Source: Helicobacter pylori (GTDB lineage: Bacteria > Campylobacterota > Campylobacteria > Campylobacterales > Helicobacteraceae). Taken from it: DNA of 64,000 nucleotides. The notes beneath the pieces were generated by a model. That model saw only the letters and a list, made by a program, of their open reading frames with translations. It made no database searches and was not told the origin of the DNA. Position 1 is the stretch's first letter, and every line of letters begins with the position of its first letter. The position numbers and the translations under genes were made by a program. The DNA lies in contig NZ_CP051500.1 in assembly GCF_016755635.1 (NCBI RefSeq), positions 1,364,001-1,428,000 on the forward strand, in the 5' to 3' direction. Of this stretch, positions 32,308 to 42,224 are shown one piece after another.

Positions 32308-33351
32308 TTATTCACTAAAACCCACACGGCTGAGTAAATCCAAATCTTGTATGGCTTCCCCTGTACCTTTGGCTACCGCCAATAAAGGCTCATCGCCCAC
32401 ATACACAGGGAGTTTAACCATATCGCTTAAATACTTGTCTAATCCCTTAATCAAAGCCCCACCGCCGGTAAGCACCACGCCATTTTGCACAATGTCTTTC
32501 GCTAAATCCGGCTTCACTTCTTCAAGCACGCTCCTTAAAGCGCTAGAAATCTCTCTCACTTGATCTTTAATGGCTTCAAACACATCATCAGAGCTCAATT
32601 CAATCGTGTGCAACAGCCCGCTCACTTGATCCCTCCCTGACACTTCCATTGTGAGAGGCGGATCCAATTTGATCGCGCAACCGATTTCAATCTTAATCTC
32701 TTCGCCGGTGCGCTCCCCTATCAACAGATTGAATTTCTTGCGGATATATTCCACGATGCTTTGATCCAATTTGTCCCCAGCCACTCTAATGCTTTTAGAA
32801 ATGACTAGCCCCCCAAGACTGATCACGCCAATTTCAGTCGTGCCACCGCCAATATCCACGATCAAACTCCCTTGCGGCTCTTTCACCGGTAAGCCCGCTC
32901 CAATCGCAGCTGCCATAGGCTCTTCAATCAAAAAGACTTCTCTAGCTCCCGCGCTTAAAGCGCTCTCTTTAACCGCATTCCTTTCCACGCTCGTCAATCC
33001 ATAAGGCACGCACACCATGATGCGCGGTCGGATCCATGTTTTTCGTTTGTGCGCTTTTTCAATAAAGTAGCGGATCATTTTAGCGGTAATGTCATAATCG
33101 GCAATCACGCCATCTTTCATGGGGCGAATCGCTCTGATGCTGTTAGGGGTTTTGCCTAGCATTTCCTTAGCCTCGCTCCCCACTGCCAAAATATCATAAG
33201 CTTTAGAATCAAACAATCCCATGCGCACCGCCACAATAGAAGGCTCATTGATAATAATGCCCTGCCCTTTGACTAGCACGATCGTGTTAGCCGTGCCTAA
33301 ATCTATGGCAATATCATGCGAAAACAAACCGATCAATTTGCTAAAAATCAT
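32308..33351 (-). CDS. mreB: Actin-like cell-shape protein MreB
   Basis: MreB forms membrane-bound actin-like filaments that guide wall synthesis. 347 residues with the actin-fold nucleotide loops: DLGTANTIVLVKG (phosphate 1, about 16-28), DIGGGTTEIGVISLGG (phosphate 2, about 168-183) and VLTGGGALIKGLD (adenosine). An N-terminal amphipathic stretch (MIFSKLIGLF) would bind the membrane. Normal length, no defects. The 42-bp gap to clpX holds no obvious terminator. Confidence 0.97.
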   Translation of the reverse strand: MIFSKLIGLFSHDIAIDLGTANTIVLVKGQGIIINEPSIVAVRMGLFDSKAYDILAVGSEAKEMLGKTPNSIRAIRPMKDGVIADYDITAKMIRYFIEKAHKRKTWIRPRIMVCVPYGLTSVERNAVKESALSAGAREVFLIEEPMAAAIGAGLPVKEPQGSLIVDIGGGTTEIGVISLGGLVISKSIRVAGDKLDQSIVEYIRKKFNLLIGERTGEEIKIEIGCAIKLDPPLTMEVSGRDQVSGLLHTIELSSDDVFEAIKDQVREISSALRSVLEEVKPDLAKDIVQNGVVLTGGGALIKGLDKYLSDMVKLPVYVGDEPLLAVAKGTGEAIQDLDLLSRVGFSE

Positions 33352-33393
33352 GCCCTTTCTAATCCTTTATCGTTAAATTTATAAGCGTGTCCC

Positions 33394-34740
33394 TTAAGGA
33401 AGAATTTTAGAATGCGTTTTAGCAATGATCAAAGGTTCAGCCTGTTTTAAAACACAATCTTTAGTGATACGCACTTCCGATCCCTTAAGCTTGGGTAAAT
33501 CAAACATAATATCCAAACAAAAATCTTCAATGATCGCCCTTAAGCCCCTAGCCCCGGTTTTTCTTTCTAATGCGAGTTGAGCGATTTCTTTAATGGCTTC
33601 TTCTTCAAAAATCAAATCCACTTCATCCATTTTGAAAAGTTGTTGGTATTGCTTGATGAGAGCGTTTTTAGGTTTTTGCAAAATATCCACCATCGCTTCT
33701 AAACTGATGCTATCTAGCGTGCTTAAAACCGGCAAACGGCCAATAAGCTCAGGGATAAGCCCATAAGTAACCAAGTCATGGGTTTGGACTAAATGCAAGA
33801 TCGCTTCTTGCTCTTTTTTGCTCATCTTTTCTTGAGTGAAACCCAACACATTCTGCGTGGTGCGTTTTTTAATGATTTCAGCTAACCCATCAAACGCTCC
33901 AGCGCAAATGAATAAAATATCGCTCGTGTCAATTTGAATGAAATTGCCCTCAGGGTGCTTTCTGCCGCCTTTGGGGGGGATATTCACTAAAGAGCCTTCA
34001 ACGATTTTTAACAACGCTTGCTGAACGCCCTCGCCAGAAACGTCTCTAGTGATGGAGCGGTTTTCTGACAAACGGCTGATTTTATCAATCTCGTCAATGA
34101 ACACAATGCCTTTTTGGGCTTTTTGGACATTCCAATCGCTCGCTTGCAACAATCTTGTGAGGATATTTTCCACATCTTCGCCCACATAACCCGCTTCAGT
34201 CAAGCTAGTCGCATCGCTAATGGCGATAGGAATATCCAAATGCTTGGCCAGAGTTTGCGCCATTAAAGTTTTGCCTGAGCCTGTAGGGCCGATCAATAAA
34301 ATATTGGACTTGCTCAACTCCACTTCTTCTAAATGCTCTAACTCTAAATCGCTGTCTTGGTTGTCTTGTTTTTTGAGTTTTTCTTTAAAAGATAAGCGCT
34401 TGTAATGGTTATACACGGCTACGGAAAAAACCTTTTTAGCCTGCTCTTGGCCTATCACATAATTGTCCAAAACCGCCTTAAGCTCTTTAGGGGCTGGAAT
34501 ATGAGAGAGTAAAAATTCTTCTTCATAAGCGCTAGATTCCATTCTTCTCAATCGGTCTCTTTTGAGTGCGAATAAAGAATCCATTCTGTCGTATTTGTGC
34601 AATTCCCCATGCATCACATCTATACAATATTCGCACACGCACATGTCTTTATTGAGGTTGCTCGCAAAAATAATGCGGCGTTTTTTGGGATCTCTGGATT
34701 CTGGTTTTTTGCAAAAACTGCAATAAAGCGTTTCGTTCAT
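33394..34740 (-). CDS. clpX: ClpX, ATPase subunit of the ClpXP protease
   Basis: ClpX unfolds tagged proteins and feeds them to ClpP (elsewhere in the genome). 448 residues from [10 protein letters not shown]: an N-terminal Cys4 zinc-binding domain (CSFCKK ... CVCEYC), then the AAA+ module. Walker A is [12 protein letters not shown], Walker B is VFIDEIDKI, the pore loop is GYVGED, and sensor 2 is TGARGLR. The ATG at 34740 is chosen over an upstream in-frame one because GAGGAATAAC precedes it and lpxA ends at 34742, so the two are tightly coupled. Confidence 0.96.
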   Translation of the reverse strand: MNETLYCSFCKKPESRDPKKRRIIFASNLNKDMCVCEYCIDVMHGELHKYDRMDSLFALKRDRLRRMESSAYEEEFLLSHIPAPKELKAVLDNYVIGQEQAKKVFSVAVYNHYKRLSFKEKLKKQDNQDSDLELEHLEEVELSKSNILLIGPTGSGKTLMAQTLAKHLDIPIAISDATSLTEAGYVGEDVENILTRLLQASDWNVQKAQKGIVFIDEIDKISRLSENRSITRDVSGEGVQQALLKIVEGSLVNIPPKGGRKHPEGNFIQIDTSDILFICAGAFDGLAEIIKKRTTQNVLGFTQEKMSKKEQEAILHLVQTHDLVTYGLIPELIGRLPVLSTLDSISLEAMVDILQKPKNALIKQYQQLFKMDEVDLIFEEEAIKEIAQLALERKTGARGLRAIIEDFCLDIMFDLPKLKGSEVRITKDCVLKQAEPLIIAKTHSKILP

Positions 34741-34741
34741 G

Positions 34742-35554
34742 TTATTCCTCTTGTTTTTCTTCGCTAGAATATTCGCTTGACTTATACGCCACACCCCTAG
34801 AACTCTCTAAAATAAAAGAGCAAATCTCTTTCACAAAAGGGTTATTGGCATGCTCTTCTAATTCTAATTTAGCGCTCTCTCTTAAAGAGGGGACAGGGCT
34901 AAACAACCTCTTATAAAGCGCATGGATGAAGTCAATATCCTTACTCTCTAATAATTGGCGCATCCTGTGGCGGTTTAACCCCCTAATAAAAGCGCGATTG
35001 CCCTCTACGGTGCAATAAGGCGGCACATCTTTGCCTAAAGCGCTCTTACCGGCTATCATGCACCCTTTAGCGATACGCACAAACTGATGGATTGCAGTAA
35101 GACCGCCGATATTGACATAATCGCCTATTTCAATATGCCCTGCTAAAGTTACGCCATTAGCCAAAATACAATGATTGCCGATCACGCAATCATGAGCGAC
35201 ATGCACGTAAGCCATGAGCAGGTTTTTATCCCCAATAATGGTTTTTTGAATCCCCCCTTCAGTGCCGGGATTTATCATGCAAAATTCACGAATAAGGTTG
35301 TCTTCTCCAACCATCAATTCGCTGTATTCACCCTTGTATTTTAAATCTTGAGGCTGTGTGCCTAGCACGGCAAAAGGGAAAATTTCGGTGTTTTTCCCAA
35401 TGAAAGTATGCCCTTGTAAGGTTACATTGTTATGGAGTTTCACGCCATCATCTAGTTTGACGCTATCTCCAATCACGCAAAATTCCCCAATCTCTACGCC
35501 TTTATTAATCTCTGCTTTAGGAGAGATGATGGCTGTTTTTGCAATCTTACTCAT
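34742..35554 (-). CDS. lpxA: UDP-N-acetylglucosamine acyltransferase LpxA
   Basis: LpxA adds a hydroxy fatty acid from acyl carrier protein to UDP-GlcNAc, the first step of lipid A synthesis. The 270 residues show a long left-handed beta helix of hexapeptide repeats (residues 1-185; for example [20 protein letters not shown]). The catalytic His is in [13 protein letters not shown]. The C-terminus is helical, with [14 protein letters not shown]. It follows fabZ by 2 bp; FabZ and LpxA compete for the same hydroxyacyl-ACP, a conserved pairing. Confidence 0.96.
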   Translation of the reverse strand: MSKIAKTAIISPKAEINKGVEIGEFCVIGDSVKLDDGVKLHNNVTLQGHTFIGKNTEIFPFAVLGTQPQDLKYKGEYSELMVGEDNLIREFCMINPGTEGGIQKTIIGDKNLLMAYVHVAHDCVIGNHCILANGVTLAGHIEIGDYVNIGGLTAIHQFVRIAKGCMIAGKSALGKDVPPYCTVEGNRAFIRGLNRHRMRQLLESKDIDFIHALYKRLFSPVPSLRESAKLELEEHANNPFVKEICSFILESSRGVAYKSSEYSSEEKQEE

Positions 35555-35556
35555 TT

Positions 35557-36036
35557 TTATTCTCTCTCTGCGATCATGGCTTTTAATTCGGCTTCAGCGA
35601 CCACTTTGCCATCCACTTGAGCCGTGCCGCCCACTTGCCAGATCATGCCCTTATGCTTTAAGACTTCTAAATGGTATTCCAATCTGTCGCCTGGGGTTAC
35701 AGGAATGCGGAATTTAACCTTGTCAATCGTCATGAAATACACGATTTTTGTTTTGGCTATTTCAGGGTCAAACCCCCACAAGCTAGTGAAAGCTAAAAAC
35801 CCTCCGCTTTGTGCCATGCCCTCTACGATCAAAACGCCCGGGAAAATGGGCTTATTAGGGAAATGCCCATTAAACACATCTTCATTAAAAGTGATATTCT
35901 TATAAGCGACAATTTTTTGATTGGCTTGTAAATCTATGATTCTATCCACTAAGAGCATGGGATAGCGGTGAGGTAAAATCTGTAAGATATGCTCTATAAA
36001 AAATTGAGATTGTAAGTTTTGACGGCTTTGTTCCAT
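35557..36036 (-). CDS. fabZ: (3R)-hydroxyacyl-ACP dehydratase FabZ
   Basis: FabZ dehydrates hydroxyacyl-ACP in fatty acid elongation. The start at 36036 (MEQSRQNLQSQF) is set by AAGGAG eight bases upstream, giving 159 residues; an in-frame codon at 36063 has no ribosome site. The hot-dog fold motifs are HRYPMLLVDRI (catalytic His) and NGHFPNKPIFPGVLIVEGMAQ (catalytic Glu). First gene of the fabZ-lpxA-clpX-mreBC run, behind a strong promoter. Confidence 0.95.
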   Translation of the reverse strand: MEQSRQNLQSQFFIEHILQILPHRYPMLLVDRIIDLQANQKIVAYKNITFNEDVFNGHFPNKPIFPGVLIVEGMAQSGGFLAFTSLWGFDPEIAKTKIVYFMTIDKVKFRIPVTPGDRLEYHLEVLKHKGMIWQVGGTAQVDGKVVAEAELKAMIAERE

Positions 36037-36109
36037 AAAATAAACTCCTTGTTTTGGATTCAATTAAAGCGCCATTTTTAGCGTTGGTTATCCTATAAAA
36101 ATAACCGTT

Positions 36110-36115
36110 ATTATA
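36110..36115 (-). promoter_or_regulatory. -10 box of the fabZ operon
   Basis: Minus strand reads TTATGGTATAATAACGG, a perfect TATAAT with an extended TGG before it, 74 bases upstream of the fabZ ATG. It should drive fabZ-lpxA-clpX-mreB-mreC. Confidence 0.75.
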
Positions 36116-36218
36116 CCATAAGAAAACCGCTCGCTTGTATTTGCAAAAACGCCGATGCATTGCACCATAAGTTTAAAGAAACACTTTACACAGACACCAC
36201 TCATGCACCGCTCATGCA

Positions 36219-36620
36219 TCATCCATGCGTGTGGCTCAGAATATTCTCTCTTAAATGGTAGTGTGGGTATTTGTTAGAATCCAAAACCACTTGCCCCATG
36301 AGCTGCTTGTCCAAATTGAAAATTAAAGGGGCTAAATAATTCACGGTGGAAAGCTCAATAGGGGTTTGAACGACCATGATATTAGCGATTAGAACGCTCT
36401 TGGCCCCCTCTAATTCTAAAAGGATTTTTAAGGGGGTAGGCACTTCAAATTCGTATTTTCTTAAAGCAAAGGGATTGACCAGCGTGAAAGACACGACAGA
36501 ATTGTCTTCTGCGCTATTCAAACGCAAAAAGATTTCATCAACCTTTTGCAAGTGCATTTTATGAATGGTTTCAAACCCTAATATAGGCGCTTTCACATCA
36601 AAAAGCATAGGCGATTGCAT
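36219..36620 (-). CDS. fliW: Flagellar assembly factor FliW (second copy type)
   Basis: FliW binds flagellin and antagonises the RNA-binding regulator CsrA; H. pylori has two genes of this family. The protein reads [15 protein letters not shown] and continues with [16 protein letters not shown] and [15 protein letters not shown], matching the FliW fold. I use the ATG at 36620 (MQSPMLFD); four codons later (MLFD) is equally possible. An upstream in-frame extension to 36686 has no support. It is on the minus strand, 103 bp downstream of nothing obvious and divergent from bamD. Confidence 0.8.
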   Translation of the reverse strand: MQSPMLFDVKAPILGFETIHKMHLQKVDEIFLRLNSAEDNSVVSFTLVNPFALRKYEFEVPTPLKILLELEGAKSVLIANIMVVQTPIELSTVNYLAPLIFNLDKQLMGQVVLDSNKYPHYHLRENILSHTHG

Positions 36621-36755
36621 TCCCTTTAAAAAAGCACAAAATCTTCTCCTTAAAGAATAAAAGACCGCCTTAAAACCAGCGCTCAATGATTTCTAAACTA
36701 AAAATCTGTATTATATCAAACAATTTTGGTAAAATCAATTTTTGCTAGTTTTGGG

Positions 36756-36761
36756 TATAAT
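36756..36761 (+). promoter_or_regulatory. -10 box upstream of the small ORF and bamD-lon-tyrA
   Basis: TTTTGGGTATAATCCC contains a perfect TATAAT. The first coding signal after it is AAGGAGTTGAGAA then ATG at 36828, the small frame described separately. Confidence 0.7.
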
Positions 36762-36827
36762 CCCAATAACTTAACCATGATAGAAGTTTAACTGAATCAT
36801 TATAAAATACAACAAGGAGTTGAGAAA

Positions 36828-36939
36828 TGAGCAAGATAAAACCACAAATCAAGAAAAATAATCCCAGCAAATCTCATTTTAGCGGTGGGTGGCACCTTTT
36901 TGGTGCGGCTGGGCTTGATTTGGAGAAATGGTGCTGACA
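36828..36939 (+). CDS. Possible small membrane peptide gene, apparently frameshifted
   Basis: ATG at 36828 sits 7 bases after AAGGAGTTG, a good ribosome site behind a good promoter. As read, it codes 36 residues (MSKIKPQIKKNNPSKSHF then GGWHLFGAAGL) and stops. If one A is removed at about 36870-36872 (AGCAAATC to AGCAATC), it continues as NLILAVGGTFLVRLGLIWRN and on to WWE and TAA near 36976. That version is a basic N-terminus plus one hydrophobic helix, a believable small membrane protein. Function unknown. It may instead be an unrelated leader. Confidence 0.4.
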
Positions 36940-37016
36940 TTATTTGGTGGGAATAAGAAAGATAAGAAAAAATAACCAAGAGTTATTCAAAAATTTAATT
37001 TTATAAGACAGGTGGC

Positions 37017-37679
37017 ATGCGTTTAAAACATTTTAAAACTTTCCTTTTTATCGCAATGGCGATTATTGTGATAGGCACCGGTTGCGCGAACAAAAAGAAA
37101 AAAAAAGACGAATACAACAAACCGGCGATCTTTTGGTATCAAGGGATTTTAAGAGAAATCCTTTTTGCTAATTTAGAAACAGCGGACAATTACTATTCTT
37201 CTTTACAAAGCGAACACATCAATTCCCCCCTTGTCCCAGAGGCGATGCTGGCTTTAGGGCAAGCGCACATGAAAAAGAAAGAGTATGTTTTAGCGTCTTT
37301 TTACTTTGATGAATACATCAAGCGCTTTGGGACAAAAGACAATGTGGATTATTTGACCTTTTTGAAATTGCAATCGCATTATTACGCTTTCAAAAACCAT
37401 TCTAAAGACCAGGAATTTATCTCTAATTCTATTGTGAGTTTAGGCGAATTTATAGAAAAATACCCTAACAGCCGTTACCGCCCCTATGTAGAATACATGC
37501 AAATCAAATTCATTTTAGGGCAAAATGAGCTCAATCGCGCGATCGCGAATGTCTATAAAAAACGCCACAAGCCTGAGGGCGTGAAACGCTATTTAGAAAG
37601 GATAGATGAGACTTTAGAAAAAGAGACTAAACCCAAGCCATCGCACATGCCTTGGTATGTGTTAATTTTTGATTGGTAG
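37017..37679 (+). CDS. bamD: Outer-membrane lipoprotein BamD/ComL
   Basis: BamD is an essential part of the machine that inserts beta-barrel proteins in the outer membrane; in H. pylori it was first named ComL for a competence link. 220 residues with a lipoprotein signal peptide (FLFIAMAIIVIGTGC, Cys at about 22), a lysine-rich linker, then TPR repeats (for example MLALGQAHMKKKEYVLASFY). It begins GGTGGC-ATG. It is followed 41 bp later by lon in the same direction. Confidence 0.93.
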   Translation: MRLKHFKTFLFIAMAIIVIGTGCANKKKKKDEYNKPAIFWYQGILREILFANLETADNYYSSLQSEHINSPLVPEAMLALGQAHMKKKEYVLASFYFDEYIKRFGTKDNVDYLTFLKLQSHYYAFKNHSKDQEFISNSIVSLGEFIEKYPNSRYRPYVEYMQIKFILGQNELNRAIANVYKKRHKPEGVKRYLERIDETLEKETKPKPSHMPWYVLIFDW

Positions 37680-37720
37680 GATATTTCAAAACCATACAAA
37701 TTATAACAGAGAGATGAAAA

Positions 37721-40225
37721 ATGACTGAAGATTTTCCTAAAATTCTGCCTTTATTGGTAGAAGAAGACACTTTTTTGTACCCCTTTATGATAGCCCCTAT
37801 TTTTTTGCAAAATAACGCGAGCATCAAGGCGGTGGCTTACGCTAAAAACAATAAATCGTTAGTCTTTATTGCATGCCAAAAAGACAAATTGAACGATAAT
37901 GAAGCCCCTTATTATGACGTGGGGGTGATTGGATCTATTATGCGTGAAGCCAACATGCCTAATGGGCGTGTGAAATTGCTCTTTAATGGCATCGCTAAGG
38001 GGCGTATTTTAGAGCCTGCCAAAGAAAACGAGCAAGGCTTTTTAGAAGCTCAAATAAGCCCTATTGAATATTTAGAATACGATAAAGAAAACATTCAAGC
38101 TATTGTTGAAGTCTTAAAAGAAAAAGTGATCACTCTAGCCAATGTCAGCTCACTCTTCCCTCCGGATTTGATCAAGGCTTTAGAAGACAATGACGATCCT
38201 AACCGCATCGCTGATTTAATCGCAGCGGCCTTGCATTTAAAAAAAGATCAAGCGTATTCTCTTTTTGCCAACAACAACACCGAGCAGCGCTTGTTGGATT
38301 TGATTGATATTGTGATAGAAGAAACTAAAACCCAAAAGCTCCAAAAAGAAATCAAGTCCAAAGTCCATCAAAAAATGGAGCAAACCAATAAGGAATATTT
38401 CTTAAAAGAGCAGCTCAAACAAATCCAAAAAGAGCTTGGCACAGACAAACAGCGAGATGAAGATTTAAACCAATACTACCAAAAACTAGAAAGCGTCAAG
38501 CCTTTTTTAAAAGAAGAAGCGTTTAAGGAGATTAAAAAGCAAATTGACCGGCTGAGCCGAACCCATGCGGACAGCTCGGATAGCGCGACTTTACAAAATT
38601 ATATTGAAACCATGTTAGATGTGCCTTTTGGGCAATATGAAAAAAAAGCGCTTGACATTAAGCATGTCAAAGAACAACTAGATAACGATCATTATTCCTT
38701 AAAAAGGCCTAAAGAGCGCATTGTAGAATACTTTGCCACCATGCAGCTTTTAGAAATGCGCCGCAAGAAAAAGCCAGAAAAAAAAGACAAAGCTAAAGGC
38801 ACGATTTTATGCTTTTATGGGCCTCCTGGCGTGGGTAAAACGAGTTTGGCTAATTCCATCGCTAAAGCGATAGAGCGCCCTTTAGTTCGGATCGCTTTAG
38901 GGGGCTTAGAAGATGTGAATGAATTAAGAGGGCACAGACGCACTTATATAGGCTCAATGCCTGGGCGCATTGTCCAAGGGCTTATTGAAGCTAAAAAGAT
39001 GAATCCGGTCATGGTTTTAGATGAAATTGATAAGGTGGATAGAAGCGTTAGGGGCGATCCAGCGAGCGCTTTATTAGAGATCTTAGACCCTGAGCAAAAT
39101 ATCGCTTTTAGGGATCATTATGCGAATTTCAGCATTGATTTGTCGCAAGTGATTTTTATCGCTACCGCCAATAATATTGACAGAATCCCGGCCCCTTTAA
39201 GAGACAGAATGGAATTTATCAGCGTGTCCAGCTACACGCCTAGCGAAAAAGAAGAGATCGCTAAAAACTACCTCATCCCCCAAGAATTAGAAAAGCACGC
39301 CTTAAAGCCTAGCGAAGTGGAGATTAGCCATGAGTGTTTGAAACTCATTATTGAAAAATACACCAGAGAAGCAGGCGTTAGGGATTTACGAAGACAGATC
39401 GCAACGATTATGCGTAAAGTAGCTTTAAAATACCTAGAAGATAACCCATACAAAAAAGGGCGGACTAAAAAAGGCGAAAATGAAGAAAGCGAAGACAAAA
39501 AAGGCGAAAATGATGAAAATGAAAAAAGAGGTGGAAACAAAGATTTCTGCGTCTCTATCACGCCTAACAACCTTAAAGAGTATTTAGAACGCATGGTGTT
39601 TGAAATTGACCCCATAGATGAAGAAAATAAAATCGGTATCGTCAATGGCTTGGCATGGACTCCAGTGGGCGGTGATGTGCTTAAAATTGAAGCGGTTAAG
39701 ATTAGGGGCAAGGGGGAATTGAAACTCACCGGGAGTTTAGGCGATGTGATGAAAGAATCCGCCATTATTGCCTTTTCTGTTGTCAAAGTCTTGTTGGATA
39801 ACGAAACCTTAAAAGCGCCCAAAATCCCTAGCGAGGCCGATGCAGAGAATAAGAAAAAGAAAAAAGTGCTGAAAGTTTATAACGCTTATGATTTGCACTT
39901 GCATGTCCCTGAGGGGGCTACGCCCAAAGACGGCCCAAGCGCTGGGATCGCTATGGCGAGCGTGATGGCGAGCATTTTGTGCGACAGGGCTACAAGAAGC
40001 GAAGTGGCAATGACGGGCGAATTGACTTTGAGCGGGGAAGTTTTACCCATAGGAGGGTTGAAAGAAAAGTTGATCGCTGCTTTTAAAGCCGGCATTAAAA
40101 CCGCTCTCATTCCTGTCAAAAACTATGAAAGGGATTTAGATGAAATCCCTGCTGAAGTGCGAGAGAATTTAAACATCGTTGCGGTGAAAAGCATCGCTGA
40201 AGTGTTAGAAAAAACTTTACTTTAG
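37721..40225 (+). CDS. lon: ATP-dependent protease Lon
   Basis: Lon degrades misfolded and regulatory proteins. The 834 residues have the N-terminal substrate-binding domain, a coiled coil (about 205-260), and AAA+ Walker A (FYGPPGVGKTSLANS, about 363-377) with Walker B VMVLDEIDK. The protease domain has the Ser-Lys dyad: KDGPSAGIAMA carries the Ser, and the Lys is in GLKEKLIAAFKAGI. A charged insertion of near-repeats (KKGENEESEDKKGEND, about 590-607) sits before the protease domain. It is low complexity and probably a flexible loop. Preceded by GAGAGATGAAAA. Confidence 0.96.
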   Translation: MTEDFPKILPLLVEEDTFLYPFMIAPIFLQNNASIKAVAYAKNNKSLVFIACQKDKLNDNEAPYYDVGVIGSIMREANMPNGRVKLLFNGIAKGRILEPAKENEQGFLEAQISPIEYLEYDKENIQAIVEVLKEKVITLANVSSLFPPDLIKALEDNDDPNRIADLIAAALHLKKDQAYSLFANNNTEQRLLDLIDIVIEETKTQKLQKEIKSKVHQKMEQTNKEYFLKEQLKQIQKELGTDKQRDEDLNQYYQKLESVKPFLKEEAFKEIKKQIDRLSRTHADSSDSATLQNYIETMLDVPFGQYEKKALDIKHVKEQLDNDHYSLKRPKERIVEYFATMQLLEMRRKKKPEKKDKAKGTILCFYGPPGVGKTSLANSIAKAIERPLVRIALGGLEDVNELRGHRRTYIGSMPGRIVQGLIEAKKMNPVMVLDEIDKVDRSVRGDPASALLEILDPEQNIAFRDHYANFSIDLSQVIFIATANNIDRIPAPLRDRMEFISVSSYTPSEKEEIAKNYLIPQELEKHALKPSEVEISHECLKLIIEKYTREAGVRDLRRQIATIMRKVALKYLEDNPYKKGRTKKGENEESEDKKGENDENEKRGGNKDFCVSITPNNLKEYLERMVFEIDPIDEENKIGIVNGLAWTPVGGDVLKIEAVKIRGKGELKLTGSLGDVMKESAIIAFSVVKVLLDNETLKAPKIPSEADAENKKKKKVLKVYNAYDLHLHVPEGATPKDGPSAGIAMASVMASILCDRATRSEVAMTGELTLSGEVLPIGGLKEKLIAAFKAGIKTALIPVKNYERDLDEIPAEVRENLNIVAVKSIAEVLEKTLL

Positions 40226-40226
40226 A

Positions 40227-41054
40227 ATGAAAGCAGGCATTATTGGTTTAGGGCTTATGGGGGGGAGTTTAGGGTTGGCCTTACAAGAATGGGGGCGTTT
40301 TAAAAGCGTTATGGGCTATGATCACAACGCTTTGCATGCTAAATTGGCTTTGACTTTGGGGCTTGTAGATGAATGCGTGGGATTTGAAAAGATTTTAGAA
40401 TGCGATGTGATTTTTTTGGCCATTCCGGTTGAGGGCATCATTGGGTGTTTGAAAAAAATGACCTCTATCAAAAAAAGCGCAGCGATTATTGATTTAGGGG
40501 GGGCAAAAGCGCAAATCATCCGCAATATCCCTAAAAGCATCCGTCAAAATTTCATCGCCGCGCACCCCATGTGCGGGACAGAGTTTTATGGCCCTAAAGC
40601 GAGCGTTAAGGGGCTGTATGAAAACGCTTTGGTGATATTGTGCGATTTAGAAGATTCAGGGGCTGAGCAAGTAGAGATCGCTAAAGAAATCTTTCTAGGC
40701 ATTAAAGCGCGCTTGATTAAAATGAAATCTAGCGAGCATGACACCCATGTGGCTTATATCAGCCATTTACCCCATGTTTTGAGTTATGCGTTAGCCAATA
40801 GCGTTTTAAAGCAAAACGACCCAGAGATGATTTTATCCTTAGCGGGTGGGGGTTTTAGGGACATGAGCCGTTTGTCTAAAAGCTCGCCTTTAATGTGGAA
40901 AGATATTTTCAAACAAAACCGAGACAATGTCTTAGAAGCGATTGAAAAATGCGAAAAAGAAATCGCACAAGCTAAGGCTTGGATAGAAAATAACGATTAT
41001 GAAAGCCTTGCAGAATGGATGGCGCAAGCGAACAAGCTCCAGGAGTTCATGTAA
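40227..41054 (+). CDS. tyrA: Prephenate dehydrogenase
   Basis: TyrA oxidises prephenate to 4-hydroxyphenylpyruvate in tyrosine synthesis. 275 residues with the Rossmann motif GIIGLGLMGGSLGLAL (4-19), the conserved HPMCGTEFYGPKAS (substrate His region, about 112-125) and the helical dimerisation half with SSEHDTHVAYISHLPHVLSY. No fused chorismate mutase or ACT domain. It starts one base after the lon stop, so it is translated from the same message. Confidence 0.95.
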   Translation: MKAGIIGLGLMGGSLGLALQEWGRFKSVMGYDHNALHAKLALTLGLVDECVGFEKILECDVIFLAIPVEGIIGCLKKMTSIKKSAAIIDLGGAKAQIIRNIPKSIRQNFIAAHPMCGTEFYGPKASVKGLYENALVILCDLEDSGAEQVEIAKEIFLGIKARLIKMKSSEHDTHVAYISHLPHVLSYALANSVLKQNDPEMILSLAGGGFRDMSRLSKSSPLMWKDIFKQNRDNVLEAIEKCEKEIAQAKAWIENNDYESLAEWMAQANKLQEFM

Positions 41055-41242
41055 AATAATTTAAAATTTTGTATATTGTTGTTTTTAGAGTTGCGAGGAG
41101 CAGGTAATAATAATTTTTACCCCATTTCTCCAACACCTATGAAACGCTTATCGCTTCCAACAAAAACAAATTTTAGCCGTTTAGGGATTTGATTCCTTAA
41201 ACCTTTATCCAAAATACCGGTGTTTTTATAGGCATTTTAGTT

Positions 41243-42106
41243 TTAATACTTCTTAGCGTTGTTAAGATACTTAGGCAATTCGTTCAACTCAGTGTTTTTA
41301 TTGTTCTTAAAAACCACTTGCTTTTCAACCCGCTCATATTCTTTACAATCTTTTCTCATTTCTTGTAAGGGATACTTTTGGTTGTCATTAGGGATATAAA
41401 AGCATTCGCTTTTAGCGTTTTCATAGCTATCTGTTAGGCTTGTATCATAGTGGTACCAAAATCCGCTAGGGATAGCGATGTTTTTAGAGCTAAAAGTCCT
41501 ATAACCTTGTTTGATGATGGTGAGTTCTTCTACTAAAACTTGATGGTATTTCCTGGCCAAATTACGGCCCTCTTTTTCCACCAATAAAACAGAATGCCTG
41601 TTGGTGTTTTTGGCTTCAGGGGTGATATTAGTCATTCTGTAAGTCTCTCTTAAAGGGTTAGAGGCAAAATCAAAAGAAGCGTCATTCGCCACAAAATGCC
41701 CCCTATCAAAACCGCTTCTGGTGTAATCTTGTGTCGTGGCTTGTTGGTATTTGGCTAATCGTGTGTCCGTTTTAAACTCATAGCGTTTTTCAATATTGTT
41801 TTTATCCACTAAATCCCCAAACAACACGCTCACGCCATAAATAGGGTTTTTTAACTCGCTAGAGTAACACACCGAATAGAAGTTATTTTTTAAGACCTTA
41901 CAATCAATGTTAGTGAGCATGCCATTAGCGTTGTGAGTGGGATTGTGGTTTTTAGTAGGATTAGCGCTATTGACTTGATCCTTGATTTCATTAAGCTTTT
42001 TAGCGGTGTAGCTGTTAATAGCCTTAGTGAAATTATCCAGCATGTCCGCTTGGAGCCAACTCATAGTGATCAGGCTAAAACAGAGCCAGTTTTTAAAGGT
42101 TTTCAT
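41243..42106 (-). CDS. Secreted DNA/RNA non-specific endonuclease (NUC1 family)
   Basis: 287 residues with a signal peptide (about 1-21, KNWLCFSLITMSWLQADM). The Ser/His-Me finger nuclease domain has the DRGH motif in SGFDRGHFVANDAS, where the His is the general base. TNITPEAKNTNRH supplies the metal-binding Asn. It should act in the periplasm or outside the cell on nucleic acid and could degrade incoming or host DNA for purine scavenging, which is inference. The start ATG has AAGGAG close by and a TAGTAT -10-like box at about 42140. The 188 bp between it and tyrA holds nothing I recognise. Confidence 0.87.
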   Translation of the reverse strand: MKTFKNWLCFSLITMSWLQADMLDNFTKAINSYTAKKLNEIKDQVNSANPTKNHNPTHNANGMLTNIDCKVLKNNFYSVCYSSELKNPIYGVSVLFGDLVDKNNIEKRYEFKTDTRLAKYQQATTQDYTRSGFDRGHFVANDASFDFASNPLRETYRMTNITPEAKNTNRHSVLLVEKEGRNLARKYHQVLVEELTIIKQGYRTFSSKNIAIPSGFWYHYDTSLTDSYENAKSECFYIPNDNQKYPLQEMRKDCKEYERVEKQVVFKNNKNTELNELPKYLNNAKKY

Positions 42107-42224
42107 GTTTTGCTCCTTGTTGGTTGGCTTGAATACTACAATAATATTTTTAATCGTTTATTTTTACCCACTAAATAGGCGTAGCGTTTTGATGCGTTAA
42201 ATAGTGCGCATTGAACGATCAAAC

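Noticed and set aside
39450-39540. Foreign insertion in lon
   Set aside because: The KKGEN-type stretch is low complexity but in frame, and it joins conserved domains normally.
41055-41242. A short gene (MKRLSLPTKTNF) between tyrA and the nuclease
   Set aside because: Only 17 codons, no ribosome site and no similarity that I know.
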